Shown: in pieces, positions 46,994 through 55,825 of the stretch
How the letters are laid out: every line of letters starts with the position of its first letter
Numbering within the stretch: the stretch's first letter is position 1
Assembly: GCA_019930625.1 (NCBI GenBank)
Contig: CP082844.1
Span: forward strand, 4,712,001 to 4,776,000
DNA: 64,000 nucleotides
Reading direction: 5' to 3'
DNA from: Nocardia asteroides
Lineage (GTDB): Bacteria > Actinomycetota > Actinomycetes > Mycobacteriales > Mycobacteriaceae
Program-made: the position numbers and the translations under genes
Notes under the pieces: generated by a model
The model's database searches: none
What the model was told of the DNA's origin: nothing
What the model saw: only the letters and a program-made list of their open reading frames with translations

Positions 46994-47982
46994 GTCTGGC
47001 GGTGGAGGTAACCGGCCTGGTGAAGAACTATGGCCGGGTCCGCGTGCTGGACGAGGTCGACCTACGTATTCCCACCGGCACCGTGATGGGCTTGCTCGGC
47101 CCGAACGGCGCGGGCAAGACGACGACCGTGCGGATCGTCACCACGCTGCTGAAGCCATCCGCCGGGTCGGTGCGGGTAGCGGGCATCGATGTGCTGCGTG
47201 ACCCGGCGGCGGCGCGCAAACGGATCGGGCTGTCCGGTCAGTACGCCGCCGTGGACACCAACCTGTCCGGCTACGAGAACCTGCGTATGGTGGCTCGCCT
47301 GTACGGGATGTCCCCGAAACAGGCGAGCGCCCGGGCCACCGAACTGCTCGATGCCCTCGGGCTGGACTATGCCGCGCACCGCAGGGCCGGAACCTACTCC
47401 GGCGGCATGGCCCGGCGGCTCGACCTCGCGGGTGCGCTGGTCGCCCGGCCGTCCGTGGTAGTACTGGACGAGCCGACCACCGGGTTGGACCCGCGCGGCA
47501 GGCTGGACATGTGGAAGGTGATCGGCGACCTCGTCGATGACGGCACCACGGTGCTGCTCACCACGCAGTATCTGGAAGAGGCGGACCTGCTGGCCGATCG
47601 GATCACCGTCATCGACCACGGGCGCGTGATCGCGCGCGGCTCGGCCGACGAGCTGAAGACCTCGATCGGTGGTGACCGGCTCACCGTCACCCTGGCCGCC
47701 GGGCAGGCCGCCGCGCCCGCGCTGGCGGTGTTGGCGCAGATCGGCGTCGGCGAGCCCGCGCACGAGGCAGGCACCGAGGAGGTGTCGGTGGTGGTCGGCG
47801 ACGGCTCGCGCACCATGGTGGAGGCGCTGCGCAGGCTGGACGACGCGGGCGTCTGCGTCGTCGACGCGAACGTGCACCGGCCCAGCCTCGACGACGTATT
47901 CCTTTCCCTCACCGGCAAGCCGGGCAGCGCGCCGGCCATGGCACCGGAAAACCACGACCTACCAGAGGAGATCATGTCGTGA
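46990..47982 (+). CDS. DrrA-type ABC exporter ATP-binding protein
   Basis: The 330-residue ATPase drives export by a DrrA/DrrB-type ABC-2 transporter. Walker A is [10 protein letters not shown], the signature is [16 protein letters not shown], and Walker B is [13 protein letters not shown]. The H-loop region reads [16 protein letters not shown], with glutamine before Y as in DrrA. The C-terminal DrrA-specific extension ends with [14 protein letters not shown]. The GTG start overlaps the NRPS stop by four bases, giving tight coupling. Export of the NRPS product is the natural inference. Confidence 0.95.
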   Translation: MSLAVEVTGLVKNYGRVRVLDEVDLRIPTGTVMGLLGPNGAGKTTTVRIVTTLLKPSAGSVRVAGIDVLRDPAAARKRIGLSGQYAAVDTNLSGYENLRMVARLYGMSPKQASARATELLDALGLDYAAHRRAGTYSGGMARRLDLAGALVARPSVVVLDEPTTGLDPRGRLDMWKVIGDLVDDGTTVLLTTQYLEEADLLADRITVIDHGRVIARGSADELKTSIGGDRLTVTLAAGQAAAPALAVLAQIGVGEPAHEAGTEEVSVVVGDGSRTMVEALRRLDDAGVCVVDANVHRPSLDDVFLSLTGKPGSAPAMAPENHDLPEEIMS

Positions 47983-48854
47983 GCACGGCAATGGTCGGGG
48001 AACAAGCCCCGACGGCGGAGCCGGAGCCGAGAAAAGACGCGGCGCAGCGGGATTCCGGCCCGCGGCTGCGGCTGTTCCGGGACAGCGCGATCGTCGCCCA
48101 CCGCAATCTGCTGACCATCCTGCGCGTGCCCACCCTGCTGGTGACGGCCACGATCCAGCCGTTGATGTTCGTGTTCCTGTTCGCCTATATCTTCGGCGCC
48201 TCGCTCGGCGGTGGGCAGTACCGGGAATTCCTGCTCGCGGGCATCTTCACCCAGACGGTCGCGTTCAACGCCGCGTTCACCACCGTCGGGCTCGCCGGCG
48301 ACCTGCAGAAGGGCATCATCGACCGGATGCGGGCGCTACCGATGTCGCGGTTGGCCGTGCTGATGGGCCGCACGCTGTCGGACCTGGTGGTCAACATTCT
48401 CAGCTTGGCCGTGATGGTCGGGTGCGGGTACGTCGTCGGCTGGCGCATCCACGGCAGCGTCACCGACGCGGTGCTGGCGTTCGCCGTGATCCTGCTCTTC
48501 GCGTTCGCGATGTCCTGGATCGGCGCGCTGACCGGCTTGCTGTCACCGACAGTGGAAGTGGCGCAGAGCGCGGGGCTGATCTGGCTGTTCCCGCTGACGT
48601 TCATCTCCTCGGCGTTCATCTCGGCCGAGACCCTGCCCGGGCCCCTGCGCACGATCGCCGAATGGAATCCGATCACCGCGGTGTCGGCGGCGGGACGCAA
48701 GCTGTTCGACAACGACTCGCCGCCCACTTTCGTCCCGCCCAGCGGCTGGGCCGCCGACCACTGTGTCGAATACGCGGTGGCCTGCTCGGTGGCGATCCTC
48801 GCGGTGGCCGTGCCGCTGGCGCTGCTGCGTTATCGCAAGGTGGCGAGCCACTGA
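47979..48854 (+). CDS. DrrB-type ABC-2 transporter permease
   Basis: The 291-residue membrane subunit has six hydrophobic helices. It carries the ABC-2 features PLMFVFLFAYIFGASLGGGQ and EFLLAGIFTQTVAFNAAFTT, and the late motif LTFISSAFISAETLPGPLRT followed by EWNPITAV. The GTG start overlaps the ATPase stop (GTGA). It is the last gene of the NRPS-exporter operon, followed by a strong hairpin at 48880-48914. Confidence 0.95.
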   Translation: MSTAMVGEQAPTAEPEPRKDAAQRDSGPRLRLFRDSAIVAHRNLLTILRVPTLLVTATIQPLMFVFLFAYIFGASLGGGQYREFLLAGIFTQTVAFNAAFTTVGLAGDLQKGIIDRMRALPMSRLAVLMGRTLSDLVVNILSLAVMVGCGYVVGWRIHGSVTDAVLAFAVILLFAFAMSWIGALTGLLSPTVEVAQSAGLIWLFPLTFISSAFISAETLPGPLRTIAEWNPITAVSAAGRKLFDNDSPPTFVPPSGWAADHCVEYAVACSVAILAVAVPLALLRYRKVASH

Positions 48855-48879
48855 CGGGCGAGTGACGACACGAACAGCG

Positions 48880-48914
48880 AACGGCCGCCGCATCGAGAAG
48901 ATGCGGCGGCCGTT
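48880..48914. terminator. Strong bidirectional terminator between the exporter genes and rbpA
   Basis: Perfect 15-base arms (AACGGCCGCCGCATC at 48880-48894 and its complement at 48900-48914) with the five-base loop GAGAA. The right arm runs into a short T stretch. It lies between convergent genes and can serve both. Confidence 0.9.
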
Positions 48915-48931
48915 TCCGTATCAGCGGGCCG

Positions 48932-49267
48932 TCAGGCGCGGCGGCGGGTCTTGAGCAGTTCGAGGCGCTCCTTGAGCAGCTCCTCGAGCTCCTCCTTGCT
49001 GCGGCGCTCCAGCAGCATGTCCCAGTGCGTGCGCGGCGGCTTGACCTTCTTGGCCTCCTGCGTGGTGCCCTCGATCAGCACGCCCTCCTGGCCGTTGCGG
49101 CACAGCCAGGTCGGCGGGATCTCGGCGTCGTCGGCGAAGGGGACGTCGAATTCCTCGCCGTTGTCGGTCCGGTACCGGGCGATCCGACGCGGAGCCAGGT
49201 CGTGGTCGCGATCGGTCTCGTAGCTCACCGCTCCGAGCCGACTGCCTCGGAGTACGCGATCTGCCAT
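48932..49267 (-). CDS. rbpA: RNA polymerase-binding protein RbpA
   Basis: RbpA is an actinobacterial transcription activator that binds the housekeeping sigma factor and stabilises the open complex. The 111-residue protein shows the family sequence MADRVLRGSRLGAVSYETDR, the beta-barrel core EEFDVPFADDAEIPPTWLCR, and the sigma-interaction helix HWDMLLERRSKEELEELLKE. It shares the upstream terminator with the NRPS operon. Confidence 0.97.
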   Translation of the reverse strand: MADRVLRGSRLGAVSYETDRDHDLAPRRIARYRTDNGEEFDVPFADDAEIPPTWLCRNGQEGVLIEGTTQEAKKVKPPRTHWDMLLERRSKEELEELLKERLELLKTRRRA

Positions 49268-49509
49268 GGTGTGCCTCTCCCTGTGTGCTCGAGTCTTCGT
49301 GCGCTGCGACCGTGTCCGCACGAGTGCGCGGTGCGCTCGCCGGACCTGAAGTACAACGATCGGGCCTGCGCCGATAGTTCCCGACGCGGCCGCGGTGAAC
49401 CGTTCCATTGTAGTGCCCTGGTCGCGGCAGGCTCGTCACGCCCGGCGCCGGGTGATTCGCGGGGGTCGCTGAGCGGATGGCGGGCGGCGAGCTACTAGTG
49501 TTCAGCGTC

Positions 49510-49830
49510 ATGTCGCGCCGCTTGTCCTGCCAGTGGTGTGGGCGGGAGATCGTGGAATCGGAGGCCGGCCGCCGTCGCCGGTACTGCCGTCAGTCCTGTC
49601 GCCAACGCGCCTACGAACACCGCAACAGTCTGAAGGGAACCGGGATTCCCGACGACGCGGTGGTGCTCAGCGCCCAGGAGGCCGCCGACCTGGCCGATCG
49701 CTGGTTCGCCGCCCGCTGCGCCGCCGAGGACGTCGCCATCGCCATCGACGAGGGGGCGACGCCCGAGGAGCTGGCGGCGCTGGGCAAGACCCTGGTCGCG
49801 CTCACCCGCGACGCGGAACGTCTGCGCTGA
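49510..49830 (+). CDS. Small zinc-ribbon-like actinobacterial protein
   Basis: The 106-residue protein opens with a probable zinc site, CQWCGREIVESEAGRRRRYC followed by RQSCRQRAYEHR (a C-x2-C ... C-x3-C pattern). A helical C-terminal half follows (ADLADRWFAARCAAEDVAIA). It is a conserved actinobacterial hypothetical; nucleic-acid binding is plausible but unproven. The last 29 bases overlap the convergent membrane-protein gene. Confidence 0.8.
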   Translation: MSRRLSCQWCGREIVESEAGRRRRYCRQSCRQRAYEHRNSLKGTGIPDDAVVLSAQEAADLADRWFAARCAAEDVAIAIDEGATPEELAALGKTLVALTRDAERLR

Positions 49831-50884
49831 CCGGCTCCCTCGACCTCCGGCGGTGCGCGCCGCCGGTAGCACGGTGGCGTAGATAGACCGCGCCGAGCAG
49901 CGCTGCGACAGTCGTGGCGAGCCCGCAGCCGGCGAGCCAGGTCGCGGTGTCCGGGTGGACCAGCGACTGCGCGCGCATCGCCTGCCAGAAGACCAGCGCC
50001 AGCAGTCCCGCGTAACCGGCCGCCAGTACACCGACGACCGCGGTGCGGGCTCGCTCCGGGCGCAGCCAGCGATAGCGCGGAGCCAGCCAGGCGAGGGTGA
50101 CGGCCGTGAGCAGCAGAATCTGAATGCCGTGCAGTCCGACGAAGTGCGGAACGCGCAGGTCACCGCCGACGGTGCTCCAGTGCGTGATCGGCATGCCGCC
50201 CATGGCGTCGCGCGGCGCGAGATCGCTCGCGTCGGGCACGACCGTGTGGCCGGCGGCCAGTTCGACGATCCGTCCGTCGCTGTCGCGCACGAGCTGCTTA
50301 CCGGTGAATCCCATCAGGTAGCCCAGCGCCATACCGACGACGGCCAGCGCCAGGCCGGCGTGGATGGCTCGTGCCGTCGGCCGGTCCACCAAGCGCTGCC
50401 AGGACAGAATGAGCACGATCACGAGGTTGGCGAGGAAGAGGCCGGGCACGCCGGAGGCAAAGATCACCTGCCCGATCGAGTTCACCGGGTCGTCCTCGGT
50501 GTTGAAATGGCTGAACGTGCCGCGTGCGGCCTGCAAGACGATGAAACCGACATCGACGAAACCGGTCACCGCGAACACCGTGCCCAGCCACCAGGTGGCG
50601 CGGCTACCCTTGTGCGGCAACGACAGCAGCCAGGCCAGGGTGAGGCTGTAGAGGAAGAACGCCGAGCCGAATTTCATCGGCTTGAGCCAGACGGATTCGC
50701 CCAGCAGTGTGCGGTCGTCGACCAGCATCGCCGCGAGTGAGAACAGGACGAGCGCGGCCATCGCGGCGACCGTGCCCAGCAGCGGGCGATGCAGTCGCCC
50801 GCGCATCGCTACCTTCGTACTCGCGCCCTGCCGCGGCGCCGACGACCCGTCCCGTGGTGCGGCGGCGAAATGTGTTGTGGACAT
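49802..50884 (-). CDS. Multi-pass integral membrane protein of unknown function
   Basis: The 360-residue protein has about eight to nine membrane helices (first at ~33-52, last at ~320-340). It has conserved-looking polar motifs in loops (WLKPMKFGSAFFLYSLTLAW, TFSHFNTEDDPVNSIGQVIF, GLHGIQILLLTAV). The histidines and FNT/D residues near helix ends suggest cofactor or ion binding. I do not recognise the family by name. Its 3' end overlaps the zinc-ribbon gene in antisense. Confidence 0.78.
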   Translation of the reverse strand: MSTTHFAAAPRDGSSAPRQGASTKVAMRGRLHRPLLGTVAAMAALVLFSLAAMLVDDRTLLGESVWLKPMKFGSAFFLYSLTLAWLLSLPHKGSRATWWLGTVFAVTGFVDVGFIVLQAARGTFSHFNTEDDPVNSIGQVIFASGVPGLFLANLVIVLILSWQRLVDRPTARAIHAGLALAVVGMALGYLMGFTGKQLVRDSDGRIVELAAGHTVVPDASDLAPRDAMGGMPITHWSTVGGDLRVPHFVGLHGIQILLLTAVTLAWLAPRYRWLRPERARTAVVGVLAAGYAGLLALVFWQAMRAQSLVHPDTATWLAGCGLATTVAALLGAVYLRHRATGGAHRRRSREPVSADVPRRG

Positions 50885-51417
50885 GGACCGAACGTAGGAA
50901 TCGCCGACCCTCGTGAGCGTCCCGCCGCGGCGCTATTCGCCTCTAGTACCACGGTATCGGCTACCGGCACGGGCGATACCGCGGAACCGTCGCAGGTTGG
51001 CGCAGCGTCGAGAATTCGCATCGATAAACCTGACATCGCATGTACCCAACATGGTGGTAACCATGTTACTGTCTGGTTCGTGCTTGTTGTGACCGAAGCC
51101 ATAGCAAGTACCTATCGTGATGCAGGCCACTCCCGCTGATGCCGGGGCGATACCGATGGAGAGTTGTCGATGTACGAACCGGGATCGGTGGCATGCACGA
51201 CTCGAGCGGCCACTGCGGCCCGGCTCGTTCCGCGCCGACGCCGGCCATAGCGCTCGGCCGATCGAGCCTGCTCGAACCGCCATCTCGCCGAATCGGCTAC
51301 CCCGCTGCGCTCGTCGGTCTCGGCGACCTCGCAGCACCCGAATAAAGCGCTCGGTGAAGCTTTCGACGAGCGAGTTCACGGCGTGCCTTGCGGTATGCCC
51401 ACCATGAAGGATCCCTG
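50885..51417. other. 533-base divergent intergenic region with a palindrome
   Basis: It separates the membrane-protein gene (left) from the cholesterol oxidase gene (right). Apart from the palindrome at 51048-51067 and a locally AT-richer section around it, no gene or clear promoter pair is seen. Confidence 0.5.
51048..51067. promoter_or_regulatory. Candidate operator upstream of the cholesterol oxidase gene
   Basis: AACATGGT (51048-51055), spacer GGTA, ACCATGTT (51060-51067): perfect 8-base arms typical of TetR-type operators. It is 350 bases before choA and 164 bases before the divergent membrane-protein gene. It does not match the KstR consensus as I know it. Confidence 0.5.
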
Positions 51418-53007
51418 ATGACAAGAATCTCGCGCCGCTCACTGTTGACCGGCGTCGCCGCGGTCGGCGCCGCGGCTCTCGGTGCTCGTTCGATGGCTGC
51501 GCCCGCCGCCGCCCAGGTGAACAACGTTCCGTTGACTCGTGAAGAGCACCGTGTGGTGGTTGTCGGTTCGGGTTTCGGTGGTGGTGTCAGCGCCCTGCGC
51601 CTCGCTCAGGCGGGGGTGCCGGTGACCGTGCTCGAACGGGGCCTGCGCTGGAGGACCGGGCCGAACGCCGAGACTTTCCCACGAGCGTCCTCGCCCGACA
51701 AACGACTGCTGTGGTGCCGATCCAGCTCGAATCTGTTCGGCCGTCCGATGGTGTTCGAACCCTACACCGGCCTGGTCGAAGCGGTGCCGGGGGAGAATAT
51801 GACCGCGCTGTGCGCGGCGGGCGTGGGTGGCGGTTCTCTTGTCTATCAAGGGATGTCGCTGCAACCGAGCCGGGAGGTGTTCGATACCCACTTCCCGCAA
51901 GAACTCGACTGGGCGTTGATGGACCGGGTTCATTACCCGCGCGTGGCCGGGATGCTCGGCCTTGCCGAGGCCCCCGACGAGCTGATCGCCAGCGAGAATT
52001 ACCGGGCGGCGAGGGTGTTCGCCGATCGTGTCCGTCGGGCGGGCATGCCGTTGTCGAAGATCCCGATGCCCATCGACTGGGATTTCGCGCTCGCCGAACT
52101 GCGCGGGGAGATGAAAGCGTCCTACACCAACGGCGACGGCGCGATGGGCGTCAACAACGGCGGCAAGCATTCGGTCGACGTCACCTACATCGCGGCCGCC
52201 GAAGCCACCGGTCGGGTGCGGGTGGAGACCTTGCACGAGGTGACCGACGTGGAACGGGCTTCCGACGGCCGCTGGATCGTGCATGTGCAACGGCTGGACA
52301 CCACCGGCGCGGTGGTCGAGCACAAGGTTCTGACCACCGGCGCGCTGATCCTGGCGGCGGGCAGTCTCAATACCACCCGGCTGCTGGTGCGTGCCGGGGC
52401 CAAGGGGCTCATCCGGGATCTGCCCGACGGATTGGGACAAGGCTGGGGTACCAACGCCGACCGCATCTACGTCTGGACCGATCCCTCGGCCGAGTTCGGC
52501 GCCCCGCAAGGCGGCCCGGTGGTCTACGGCAGCAAGAACTGGGACGACCCGCACGCCGCCCACACCGTGATCCAGGCCTCCATCCCGCCCCTGTCGCTGG
52601 ACGCTCGCAGCACCATGATGGTCGGATACGGTGTCAGCGACGGACGCGGCGGCTTCACTTACGATTCGGCACGCGACGACGCGATCCTGCACTGGCCCGC
52701 CGGCGGTGACAGCTACATCCAGGACAATCACATCGGCCCCGCCGTCCACAAGATCGCCGGTCCGGACGGCATGCTGATCGATACCAACGCCTTGTTCCCC
52801 TCGACCTGGCATCCGCTCGGCGGGGCGAGCATGGGCGCGGTCTGCGATCTCGACGGACGCGTCCACGACCAACCCGGACTCTACGTGCTCGATGGAGCGC
52901 TGATGCCGGGTAACACCGCGGCGTGCAACCCGTCGATGACGATCGCCGCCGTCGCCGAACGCGCGTTGGACAATATCGTCGCCCGCGACCTCGGCAACCG
53001 CATCTGA
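51418..53007 (+). CDS. choA: Secreted cholesterol oxidase (GMC oxidoreductase family)
   Basis: The 529-residue enzyme oxidises and isomerises 3-beta-hydroxysterols outside the cell. It has a twin-arginine-type signal (TRISRRSLLTGVAAVGAAAL), an FAD-binding GSGFGGGVSALRLAQAG motif, FAD-contact GVGGGSLVYQG, and the C-terminal catalytic histidine (His465, STWHPLGGASMG) and asparagine (Asn504, ACNPSMTIAAVAER). Where Streptomyces ChoA has the catalytic glutamate in GLETWVS, the aligned stretch reads LSLDARS, so Asp395 may stand in its place. The ATG at 51418 is preceded by a weak site. It is followed by a frameshifted esterase gene. Confidence 0.93.
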   Translation: MTRISRRSLLTGVAAVGAAALGARSMAAPAAAQVNNVPLTREEHRVVVVGSGFGGGVSALRLAQAGVPVTVLERGLRWRTGPNAETFPRASSPDKRLLWCRSSSNLFGRPMVFEPYTGLVEAVPGENMTALCAAGVGGGSLVYQGMSLQPSREVFDTHFPQELDWALMDRVHYPRVAGMLGLAEAPDELIASENYRAARVFADRVRRAGMPLSKIPMPIDWDFALAELRGEMKASYTNGDGAMGVNNGGKHSVDVTYIAAAEATGRVRVETLHEVTDVERASDGRWIVHVQRLDTTGAVVEHKVLTTGALILAAGSLNTTRLLVRAGAKGLIRDLPDGLGQGWGTNADRIYVWTDPSAEFGAPQGGPVVYGSKNWDDPHAAHTVIQASIPPLSLDARSTMMVGYGVSDGRGGFTYDSARDDAILHWPAGGDSYIQDNHIGPAVHKIAGPDGMLIDTNALFPSTWHPLGGASMGAVCDLDGRVHDQPGLYVLDGALMPGNTAACNPSMTIAAVAERALDNIVARDLGNRI

Positions 53008-53032
53008 CCGGCGAACTGTCAGGGAAGAGGTC

Positions 53033-54317
53033 ATGATCATGAAACGTTTCGCTCTCGGCGTTGCGCCGAGTTCGGCCGGCGTCGCCACCGACACGCGGAG
53101 GCAGGTGCGTGCCTACAGGTTCGGTGCGACGCTGGTCGCGGCTGTCCTGCTCACGGTCGGCGTCGAGGCGGCGACGCCTGCGGTGGGCCGGGGACAACCC
53201 TCCGGGTGCGGCGGGGAACATCATCACTCCGCATCTGGGTGGGTCGCGGCTGCGTGTGCGCCTGACCAACCGGTTCGGGCCGACACCGGTCACATTCGAG
53301 CGGGTGAGCATCGCAGACCAGGTATCGGGCGCGGCGGTGGCGAACATCGTTCCGGTGCTGTTCGACGGCCGGGCATCGATCACCCTGCCTCCCGGAGCCG
53401 ATGCCGTCAGCGATCCGGTGTCCTTCACCGTCGCGGCGTTCGCCCCGGTGGCGGTGAGTATCTACGTTCCCGATGCGGCGGGGCCGCCGACCGAGCACTG
53501 GAACGCCAACGCCACCTCGTTCTACTCTCCGACCGGTAGCGGTGATCTCACCGGGCGGGCAGACGCCGACGGATTCTCCTCGCAGACCGGTTCCTGGCTG
53601 TATGTCGCCGCTCTGGACGTACTGGCCGCCGCCGATACCCGCGCGGTGGTGGCATTCGGCGATTCCATCACCGACGGATTCGTGGGGGCGACCGCTTTGA
53701 GTGTGCCGGTCGACCGCGGGGTCGCCGACACCAACGGACGCTATCCCGACATGCTGCAGCGTCGTCTGGACAGCGCGGGTATTCCGATCTCGGTGGTCAA
53801 CGCCGGAATCGGCAGCAATCGCGTGCTCACCGGTGGTGAGCCACTATTTCTCGGCCCGAGCGGGCTGGCACGCTTCGAACGTGACGCGCTCGCTGTGTCC
53901 GGTGTGGGCGGGGTTCTCGTGCAGGAAGATATCAACGATCTCGGGCTGCCACCGCCTGCCGATGCCACTCGGATGATCGCCGGGTACGAGGAACTCATCA
54001 CCGCCGCCCACCGTCACGGCAAGAAGATCTGGCTGGGGACACTGCTGCCCGCCTCCGACGCCCTTGTCGACGGCGTCCTCCTGGCATCACGCAGCGAGAT
54101 CGAGCGGCAGCAGATCAACACCTGGATGCGCACCCAGAACCTCGCCGACGGCATCGTCGACTTCGACGCCGCCATGCGCGACCCCGCCAACCCATCCGTG
54201 CTCCGAGGAGCCTATTCCAGCCCGGATCGCCTGCACCCCAGCCTCGCCGGCTATCGGGCGATGGCCGACGCCATAGACCTCGCCCTGCTCGACGACGCGC
54301 TGACCTCTACTTGCTGA
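53033..54317 (+). pseudogene. Secreted SGNH/GDSL-family esterase with a frameshift
   Basis: The signal peptide (MKRFALGVAPSS..., hydrophobic AYRFGATLVAAVLLTVGVEA) is read from 53033/53039 in one frame. The rest of the enzyme continues in another frame from about 53180 onward: NIITPHLGGSRLRVRLTNRF, VVAFGDSITDGFVGATAL with the nucleophile serine, QEDINDLG, and the Asp/His pair in SSPDRLHPSLAGY, to the stop at 54317. One reading-frame change between about 53160 and 53210 separates them. This could be a real inactivating mutation or a sequencing error. The mature domain is otherwise intact. Confidence 0.72.
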
Positions 54318-54437
54318 GAATTCGCCCATCCGCCCGCGCTGTGCCGGTGCGGGCGTGGAGCACGTCTGGGGTGTCGTCCGCACGGCGCGGTCGCGAACAC
54401 GAGGTCGCGGGTGGGTGTTCTCGGGATGCGAAGAAAT

Positions 54438-54469
54438 GGGCCGTGAACGCGTCGTTGCGTTCACGGCCC
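54438..54469 (-). terminator. Terminator of the M23 peptidase gene
   Basis: Perfect 13-base arms (GGGCCGTGAACGC at 54438-54450, GCGTTCACGGCCC at 54457-54469) with a six-base loop. On the minus strand the hairpin is followed by ATTTCTT. Confidence 0.85.
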
Positions 54470-54535
54470 GTCGCGGGCGACGGCTCTGCCGCCGAGTCGG
54501 TTCGCAAGCCCCTCATGTCCCGCGAACGAGAGGGA

Positions 54536-55252
54536 TCAGTCCTCCGGGGCGTGCCCGACGTCGATGCCGCGCTGGGCCAGCCACGGCTGCGGATCGATCG
54601 GTACGCCGCCGGGAAGGTGGACCTCGTAGTGCAGATGCGGGCCGGTGGAGTACCCACGGTTGCCGACCGTCGCGATGACGTCGCCCGCGCGGACCGGCTG
54701 GCCGACGGCGGCGAGGATGTCGTTGACGTGGCCGTAGACGCCCACGGTGCCGTCATCCTGTTGCACGCGCACCCACAGCCCGAAGCCGGAAGCGGGACCG
54801 GCCTCGATCACGACGCCGTCGGTGACCGCGGCGATCGGCGCGCCGAGCGGGTCGCCGAAGTCCAAGCCCGCGTGCATCGTGCCCCAGCGCGCGCCGTAGT
54901 TCGAGGTGAGCACCCCGCCGACGGGCCGGACGGTCTTAGGGCGCGCGAAATTCTGCGCGAGGCGATTCGGATCCCAGGCCTCCGGCGCCGGGGCGGCGTG
55001 CGGAGCTTGCGTTTCGTGCGGGGCGAAGAGAGCGAATTGAGCCATGCCCTCTGCCGGGCGGATCTCGCCGGAGGCGATTTTCCCCGCGACGAGGCGGGCG
55101 GACGCGTCGGCGTCCTGGTCCTGCTGTGCCGCGGCGAGGATGCCGAGGGAGGCGGTGACGACCGCGGAGGCGGCGACCACGCGGGTGGCGGCGTGATTGC
55201 GGCGGAACCGGGTCACGCCGCGACGGATCGGTAACGGAAAGGTCACGGGCAT
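54536..55252 (-). CDS. M23-family (LytM-type) metallopeptidase, secreted
   Basis: The 238-residue protein is a cell-wall endopeptidase or a degenerate activator of that fold. It has an N-terminal basic region and hydrophobic signal or anchor (TRVVAASAVVTASLGILAAA), a linker, and a C-terminal LytM domain. Zinc ligands are visible as MHAGLDFGDPLGAP (H-x3-D) and GPHLHYEVHLPGG (HxH), so it should be active. The terminator at 54438 follows. I found no convincing c-di-AMP riboswitch in the upstream 185 bases. Confidence 0.93.
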   Translation of the reverse strand: MPVTFPLPIRRGVTRFRRNHAATRVVAASAVVTASLGILAAAQQDQDADASARLVAGKIASGEIRPAEGMAQFALFAPHETQAPHAAPAPEAWDPNRLAQNFARPKTVRPVGGVLTSNYGARWGTMHAGLDFGDPLGAPIAAVTDGVVIEAGPASGFGLWVRVQQDDGTVGVYGHVNDILAAVGQPVRAGDVIATVGNRGYSTGPHLHYEVHLPGGVPIDPQPWLAQRGIDVGHAPED

Positions 55253-55399
55253 GGGAACGAACGTACGGCAGCCGTGTACCCCGCTCGCAATCTTGTGGCA
55301 ACCGTCACGGGCGGATAAACGCCCAGTTCGACGGTCACGAAGAGGTAACGGATCGTCGCGGTTTTCAGCGCGAACTGGGAAAACGATGTCTTACCCAGG

Positions 55400-55428
55400 A
55401 GTTGACCAGCAAAACGTCAGTTGACCAG
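55400..55428 (+). promoter_or_regulatory. Direct repeats AGTTGACCAG before the ArsR gene
   Basis: AGTTGACCAG occurs at 55400-55409 and 55419-55428, 19 bases apart, 10 bases before the GTG start of the ArsR regulator. The spacing puts both on nearly the same helix face, which suits an operator for autoregulation. The TTGACC cores could also serve as a -35. Confidence 0.5.
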
Positions 55429-55437
55429 ACTGTGTGA

Positions 55438-55755
55438 GTGGCGACTAATGGAGTGCGCGCCCTGACCGCTCTGGCGGACCCGACCCGTCGCGCGATCTTC
55501 GAGGCCCTGCCGCAGGCCCCGCGCTCGGTGGGCGAACTCGCGCGAGAAGTCGGCGTGACCAGTTCGGCGGTCTCGCAGCACCTGCGCGTGCTGCGTGCGG
55601 CGCGGCTGGTCATGATGCGGGCGGAAGGCAACCGCAGGCTCTACTCCCTGGACCCGCGCGGCCTCGCCGATGCGCGCGACTATCTCGAACAGTTCTGGCC
55701 GAGTGCGATCGCTGCCTATTCGGCGGCGCTGCGCAGTGCCGCGACAACCGCCTGA
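55438..55755 (+). CDS. ArsR/SmtB-family transcriptional regulator
   Basis: The 105-residue winged-helix protein has LTALADPTRRAIFEALPQAP, then VGELAREVGVTSSAVSQHLR (recognition helix) and the wing MMRAEGNRRLYSLD. There are no metal-binding cysteines of the classical ArsR site, so it belongs to the non-metal branch. That branch often regulates SRPBCC (AHSA1) or transporter genes. No such gene follows; the next gene is convergent. It starts with GTG at 55438. Confidence 0.9.
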   Translation: MATNGVRALTALADPTRRAIFEALPQAPRSVGELAREVGVTSSAVSQHLRVLRAARLVMMRAEGNRRLYSLDPRGLADARDYLEQFWPSAIAAYSAALRSAATTA

Positions 55756-55825
55756 ATGCGGTGGGAGCGCGCACTTCCCCGAGTGACCGTCATCCCCGGG
55801 TGGCTTCGGGACGGCGGTGGCGGCG

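Noticed and set aside
55253..55437. c-di-AMP (ydaO) riboswitch before the M23 peptidase gene
   Set aside because: Such riboswitches often precede actinobacterial wall-hydrolase genes, but the conserved core blocks are not visible on the minus strand here.
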